Made by a program: the position numbers and the translations under genes
The notes under the pieces: model-generated
The model's database searches: none
What the model saw: only the letters and a program-made list of their open reading frames with translations
Told to the model about the DNA's origin: nothing
Source of the DNA: Mastigocoleus testarum BC008
Lineage (GTDB): Bacteria; Cyanobacteriota; Cyanobacteriia; Cyanobacteriales; Nostocaceae
Reading direction: 5' to 3'
DNA: 50,417 bases
NCBI RefSeq assembly: GCF_001456025.1
Contig: NZ_LMTZ01000163.1
Location: 428 to 50,844 of the forward strand
Shown here: in pieces, positions 46,335 through 50,417 of the stretch
How positions within the stretch are numbered: position 1 is the first letter of the stretch
How the letters are laid out: the number at the start of each line of letters is the position of its first letter

Positions 46335-46510
46335 TTTAAATATTAAGAGTTAAGATGACAGGTAATTCAGAGTATATATCGAACTGAAAATTAAATAACC
46401 TGAGTTTATTAGTGCTGGTTAATTTGTGTTTAACGGCTGATGACGATCAGAGGTAAAACCGAAGAGCATTATAGACAAAACCCGCAATCGCCAAAGACAA
46501 GCCGAAGATT

Positions 46511-47569
46511 TTATTTATTGGAAGGCCCAGCCCCTAGTGTGGCAATTTTAGAAATAGCATCAAGAGCAAAATCAATATCAGGGCGGGAAATATCTAAATG
46601 AGTGACAGCTCTAATAGAGTGACCAACAGCTCCCATTTTTACACCATGTTCTTGTAAAATAGTAAGAAACATACCTGTGTCAAGTCCGAGTTTGGAAACA
46701 TCAAAGAAAACAATGTTTGTCTCGGGATTTGTGTCTCGAACTGTAATTCCTTCGATTTGACTCAGTTGTTGAGCAAGGTAATTTGCGTTGTCATGGTCTT
46801 CTTGTAAACGTTCCACATGATGGTCAAGTGCATGAAGACAACCTGCTGCGACAATGCCAGCTTGGCGCATAGCGCCACCAAAAATGTGTTTATATCGACG
46901 TGCTTCAGATATGAACTCCCGTGTACCAGCAAGAACAGCACCAATTGGTGCCCCTAATCCTTTAGTAAAATCAATCCAGACAGAATCAACACAGGCTGCA
47001 AAATCTTTGGCTGTAGTTTGAGTTGCAACAACTGCGTTCAAAAGTCTTGCCCCGTCCATGTGAGTGGCTAAACCTTTTTGACGGGAGAAATCGCAAACCT
47101 CACGTAGTTGATCGAACTGCCAAACCGAACCCCCTGCAAAATTGTGGGTTTGCTCAACGCATAATAAGCGTGGAATTGCACGGTAAAGATAAGGAGCAGT
47201 AGAGACTCTTTCAAGTGCTTGCTCGAAAGCATTGACTGTAAAAATTCCTCGTTTGCTAGCAATAGGTTCCATTAATACACCAGAACTGAGTGCAGCACCC
47301 CCCGATTCAGCTCGAATAATGTGTGACATCTGCTCTGCTAACACCACATCAGCAGGGCGAGTATGGGTTTTGATTGCCACAAAGTTGCAAATGGTTCCAC
47401 AGGCAAAAAAAAGAGCATCTTCTTTTCCTAGCAAATCTGCAACCCGTTCTAATAATAGGTTAACGGTAGGATCTTCTCCTTTTTGCTCATCTCCAACAGG
47501 TGCATGGGCGATCGCCTGCCGCATGGCTTGTGTTGGCTTTGTTTCAGTATCACTTGTCAATAAAATCAT
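46511..47569 (-). CDS. ltaE: threonine aldolase-like PLP enzyme
   Basis: A 352-aa beta-eliminating-lyase-family enzyme. It has VGDEQKGEDPTVNLLLERVA, the CVEQTHNFAGGSVW block, HMDGARLLNA (the Asp that binds the pyridine nitrogen), and the PLP lysine in WIDFTKGLGAPIGAV. Low-specificity threonine aldolases cleave threonine or allo-threonine to glycine and acetaldehyde. A very good Shine-Dalgarno (TAGGAGGAATT) precedes the ATG. Related phenylserine or beta-hydroxy-amino-acid aldolases share these motifs, so the exact substrate is open. cysE lies upstream on the same strand. Confidence 0.88.
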   Translation of the reverse strand: MILLTSDTETKPTQAMRQAIAHAPVGDEQKGEDPTVNLLLERVADLLGKEDALFFACGTICNFVAIKTHTRPADVVLAEQMSHIIRAESGGAALSSGVLMEPIASKRGIFTVNAFEQALERVSTAPYLYRAIPRLLCVEQTHNFAGGSVWQFDQLREVCDFSRQKGLATHMDGARLLNAVVATQTTAKDFAACVDSVWIDFTKGLGAPIGAVLAGTREFISEARRYKHIFGGAMRQAGIVAAGCLHALDHHVERLQEDHDNANYLAQQLSQIEGITVRDTNPETNIVFFDVSKLGLDTGMFLTILQEHGVKMGAVGHSIRAVTHLDISRPDIDFALDAISKIATLGAGPSNK

Positions 47570-47824
47570 AATTCCTCCTAAAGCATGTATATAGTCGTTT
47601 TCAGTTAGATTTATCTAAAGGCGCTCATTTGCCCATGAGACAATTTGTGAGCCTTTTTGGCTAGTAGTAAGTTTTTAGTTAGTTGTTTTAGAGGAAATTC
47701 TGCTGTTTGGTAACCAATACTTCCTGATTTGGGGTTAATTAATTGACTCAATATAATGGTTAGATATTTATCCTTGACTAAGCAAGAACCTCAGGCAAAA
47801 TTTTGTGTAGTTAATTGAGTCTAA

Positions 47825-48439
47825 CTACTTAGAGTCTAAATACTTATAATTGAGGCACTCTTTATCCGGGTGAGAAATAATTCGACCAGGTATACCAACT
47901 ACTGTAGAGTTTGGCGGTACATCTTTTAGGACTACGGTAATAGCACCAATACGGACGTGATTGCCAATATTAATATTGCCGAGAATTTTTGCTCCCGCAC
48001 CGACAGTAACATTACAGCCCAAAGTGGGATGACGTTTACCAGTTTCTTTACCAGTTCCACCGAGGGTTACACCCTGATAAAGCAAACAATAATCTCCTAC
48101 CACTGCGGTTTCGCCAATAACTACTCCCATACCGTGGTCGATAAATACACCTTTACCAATAACCGCGCCTGGGTGAATTTCAATTCCTGTTAGGAAGCGA
48201 GCGAGATGGGAAATAAAACGGGGCAAAAATAAAACGTCTAAATTATGAAGCAAATGGGCTATGCGATAGAGGATTATCGCTTGAGGACCTGGGTAAAGAA
48301 ACAATACTTCTAGCCAGTTGCTTGCAGCCGGATCTCGCCTCATAGCAATCCCATAATCTTCAACTAAAGTTTCAACTAAAGTTTCCCAACCTTTCTTGAG
48401 GACAAACCAACTTTTTTGGTAAGAATAAACACTAGTCAT
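47825..48439 (-). CDS. cysE: serine O-acetyltransferase
   Basis: The 204-aa enzyme has an N-terminal helical region (WETLVETLVEDYGIAMRRDP), then a left-handed beta-helix of hexapeptide repeats with the catalytic IDHGMGVVIGETAVVGD and GGTGKETGKRHPTLGCNV. It acetylates serine with acetyl-CoA, the first step of cysteine synthesis. The frame reaches a TTG at 48448, but the ATG at 48439 is a better start. The length is of the short bacterial type. The next gene downstream is the threonine-aldolase-like gene. Confidence 0.95.
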   Translation of the reverse strand: MTSVYSYQKSWFVLKKGWETLVETLVEDYGIAMRRDPAASNWLEVLFLYPGPQAIILYRIAHLLHNLDVLFLPRFISHLARFLTGIEIHPGAVIGKGVFIDHGMGVVIGETAVVGDYCLLYQGVTLGGTGKETGKRHPTLGCNVTVGAGAKILGNINIGNHVRIGAITVVLKDVPPNSTVVGIPGRIISHPDKECLNYKYLDSK

Positions 48440-48522
48440 ATTTAACAAGTTCTTTATTGTGGTTTTTTCGAACTGATGATGAAAAGGGTGCAGTTCTTTT
48501 GGGAAGACACTTACCTATGTTT

Positions 48523-48639
48523 GTATTACACACAACGGATCTACTCTGCATATAATTTTCTATTTTTGGTCTTAAAATGGATAACATTAAGCAATCGCAC
48601 CCAAATGAAACGCAAAGCACTCATATTAATGTGTAATAC
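48523..48639. repeat. inverted repeat upstream of cysE
   Basis: GTATTACACA (48523-48532) and TGTGTAATAC (48630-48639) are exact inverted copies about 97 bp apart in the 417-bp gap between the bicupin gene and cysE. They could flank a small mobile element or mark a regulatory region. No gene was recognised in this gap. Confidence 0.4.
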
Positions 48640-48856
48640 GATACTACGCAAAAGATATGATTTCATTTTAGAAATTTGAGTAAGCCTATTTTTAGAATAA
48701 TTAAAGTTTGTAATGCCTTGTCTGTAGTGATTGTAAGCTTTGTACCACAAATGAAAGCATCTTTCTAAAAAGAACTGCGCCCATGTGAAAATTGCAGTTA
48801 GTAATACAAGATTGCCTTCATAGTATCTTCATGAAAAGGAAATCCTGGCTTACTTG

Positions 48857-49570
48857 TTATTTTGTTCTAATAACATCCAGGACTTTGGCTGACTTTTTCC
48901 CAACGAAAGTATTGTTGAGCATGGTATGGGAATCATCAGTTGGACCAACATCAGAATCAGGATGATAGATAATAATTCTCAAGGAGTCATCAATTGCAGA
49001 GAAGCTATGTAACTTGTTTTCAGGAAGACAGAAGACCGTTCCAGGTTCCATTTTGAAAGTTCCTTCATCCACCTGACAAGTTCCACTACCCGAAGCAACA
49101 AGTCCAATCCGCAATGAGGGATGGGTATGGGGAGTTTGTGATATACCAGGAGGAACGTAAAGAAAATTTAAGCAGGGTTCTGTGCGTCTTAAAGGATTAA
49201 TCAAAACTGTTGAAGAGCAACCATCAATATATTTCAGCCGCCCAAAAGATTCAATCGGTCCTCCAATTGTGAAGAGTCCAGTGTAGTTGAGGAGGGTTGC
49301 AACTAAAACTTGTCCTGAACCATCTAAAGAAAAATTCCCTGGAACCATAGCAAAGCTTTTTTCTGCCAGTAAGAACTCTCCGTTACTGCTTTTAAGCATA
49401 ACTTCACCCTCAGAAACAAATAAGAAATGGGTGTCGTTTTCACTTTGATCGACTTTGATAGAATTGATTACCCAACGAGCAATCGATGGATGACTCGCCA
49501 TCGTGTAGTCTAGCTTCATGGTATTTAGGAAGCGCTGGCAATAAAACTTTTGTGTTTCTGTAGTTGTCAT
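48857..49570 (-). CDS. bicupin protein
   Basis: A soluble protein of about 237 aa with two cupin-like halves. The N-terminal one has FLFVSEGEVMLKSSNGEFLL and AMVPGNF but lacks the usual histidines. The C-terminal one has TPHTHPSLRIGLVASGSGTC, the acidic QVDEGTFKMEPGTVFCLPEN and a further His in KLHSFSA, so it probably binds one metal. The frame reaches a TTG at 49591, but the ATG at 49570 is the natural start. It lies upstream of cysE and the aldolase gene on the same strand. Enzyme or sensor role not determined. Confidence 0.8.
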   Translation of the reverse strand: MTTTETQKFYCQRFLNTMKLDYTMASHPSIARWVINSIKVDQSENDTHFLFVSEGEVMLKSSNGEFLLAEKSFAMVPGNFSLDGSGQVLVATLLNYTGLFTIGGPIESFGRLKYIDGCSSTVLINPLRRTEPCLNFLYVPPGISQTPHTHPSLRIGLVASGSGTCQVDEGTFKMEPGTVFCLPENKLHSFSAIDDSLRIIIYHPDSDVGPTDDSHTMLNNTFVGKKSAKVLDVIRTK

Positions 49571-50116
49571 AATAAATCTCACTTCAATCAAATAGATAGA
49601 TTTTTCTTTCTAATTTTGAATAGAGTGAGCAAATTTAATTTATGCACGATTAAAAAAAATTGGGTGAGGAAAAAATATGGGAAGGATAGATGGTTTGACT
49701 AAATTTTATTATCTTCCCTTTTTCTTCCCGATTACTTTTTAAATTGAAATTAATGTACTTCCAATTAATAAGATATCCAATCCTTGGGTTTCCCTTTTCT
49801 TTGATTTTCTTACATCTAACAAGGGAAATCAATATAAATTTGGCTTATTGTCTACATTATTATAATAAATATATCCCAATTGAAAGAAATTGAGATGTAT
49901 TAGAAAATCATTGGAATGGTAGTATTTTATGTAAGATGTATACGGTAATAAATTTTACCTGTACTATGAAATTTAAGGCTGAGAATCAAGTTGTTAAATT
50001 ACTAATTAAAACTAATAAAAGTAGAGTTAAGCTTAGTAAAAAGCTATGTGGAAAATTTAAAGATACATCCACATTCTGACTGACTCTAAATATGAAGAAT
50101 TTACAAATTTAGGAAA
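49571..50116. other. AT-rich intergenic region
   Basis: About 545 bp. GGGAAGGATA (49680) can pair with TATCTTCCC about 25 bases on, followed by TTTTT, a possible plus-strand terminator. No gene or RNA was recognised. It separates the bicupin promoter side from the pseudogene at the right edge. Confidence 0.4.
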
Positions 50117-50332
50117 ATGGTTTATCGATATCTGTTGTGGAATAACTGGTTAAGATAGCCACACCCAGAACGTCAAGTAGAAGCAGCTTTTGAGTTGATT
50201 TGGTCGGAATGAAGTGAGTTCACTCAAGAGTTAGGTTATTTTTTAAGTTTATTTGCTTTGACACTCATTCATTGTTCATTAGTGGAAGCTGTACTCATAT
50301 TTGCCTTCAAAAATAAAGCTTCGCCTAATTAG
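50117..50332 (+). pseudogene. small gene with two in-frame stops
   Basis: One frame runs from an ATG preceded by AGGAAA. It reads MVYRYLLWNNWLR, stop (TAG at 50156), PHPERQVEAAFELIWSE, stop (TGA at 50210), then SEFTQELGYFLSLFALTLIH, CSLVEAVLIFAFKNKASPN and a final TAG. All three parts share the frame and look protein-like, and the last has a hydrophobic stretch. I read it as a small membrane-protein gene with two nonsense mutations. I do not recognise the family. Confidence 0.4.
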
Positions 50333-50388
50333 ATACAGCAGATTGCAGGTAAATGAGGTACACTAGCTCTGGTGCGTCAACGGGTAAA

Positions 50389-50417
50389 ATGAAAGCTTAC
50401 TCCATAGACTTACGAGA
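50389..50417 (+). CDS. IS630-family transposase, N-terminal fragment
   Basis: The last bases read MKAYSIDLR, the usual beginning of cyanobacterial IS630 transposases, and continue off the window. About 45 bp upstream, GGTACACTAGCTCTGGTGCG may be part of the terminal inverted repeat. The identification rests on nine residues. Confidence 0.65.

Noticed and set aside
48449..48856. Small genes in the gap between cysE and the bicupin gene
   Set aside because: Three overlapping open frames on both strands, none with a ribosome-binding site or protein-like composition.
1..50417. tRNA or other standard RNA genes
   Set aside because: Reading the intergenic regions by eye I found no T-loop (GGTTCGA) with a matching acceptor stem; a covariance-model scan would be needed for certainty.

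Overview
The window comes from a cyanobacterium, most likely a filamentous Nostocales-type genome (Calothrix/Rivularia/Nostoc relatives). The evidence is a ycf3 gene for photosystem I assembly, many HIP1 octamers (GCGATCGC), long arrays of 7-bp tandem repeats (STRRs) between and at the edges of genes, GC-rich dispersed palindromes, and a mixed IS complement (IS1, ISAzo13, IS4 remnant, IS630). Intergenic DNA is AT-rich and long.

Region 1 (1-18.6 kb) is accessory. An IS1-family element (176-1038) abuts a 14.4-kb ORF, 4794 aa. Its C-terminal half is unmistakably a Tc-toxin A subunit (TcA). Its N-terminal third is a string of nine LamG/concanavalin-like modules, and two more LamG modules sit inside the TcA part. 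The first LamG is cut by the IS, so the gene has lost its 5' end. The DNA left of the IS is not toxin DNA. It resembles the start of a small gene that lies inverted on the far side of the toxin (15771-16019). Next comes an EAD1-type effector-associated protein with a probable second EAD, cut by an IS4-like remnant that is itself interrupted by an intact ISAzo13 element.

Region 2 (18.6-29.7 kb) is more ordinary: a SulP permease with a tandem universal stress protein, a GST, an SRAP (YedK/HMCES-like) protein, ycf3, gatC, a complete polar amino-acid ABC importer (lipoprotein, two permeases, ATPase) and a membrane-anchored NERD protein.

Region 3 (29.8-37.4 kb) is the most distinctive metabolic locus. 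Four minus-strand genes lie in series: a lipoxygenase, a fusion of a D-amino-acid-oxidase-like flavoprotein with an ATP-grasp ligase, a cytochrome P450 lacking the I-helix acid/alcohol pair (as in CYP74-like hydroperoxide-rearranging enzymes), and an unrecognised 178-aa protein. I infer an oxylipin pathway: the lipoxygenase makes a fatty-acid hydroperoxide, the P450 rearranges it, and the fusion may oxidise and/or conjugate an amino acid or amine.

Region 4 (38.3-50.4 kb) holds a DUF429 protein, alpha-glucan phosphorylase with a duplicated 61-bp leader, and a NarL-type two-component pair. The pair is divergent from a Spy/CpxP-like LTXXQ protein and a small arginine/aspartate/glutamate repeat protein. 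Then come truB, a threonine-aldolase-like lyase, cysE and a bicupin. The right edge carries a small gene broken by two in-frame stops and the start of an IS630 transposase. No tRNA, rRNA or CRISPR array was recognised.
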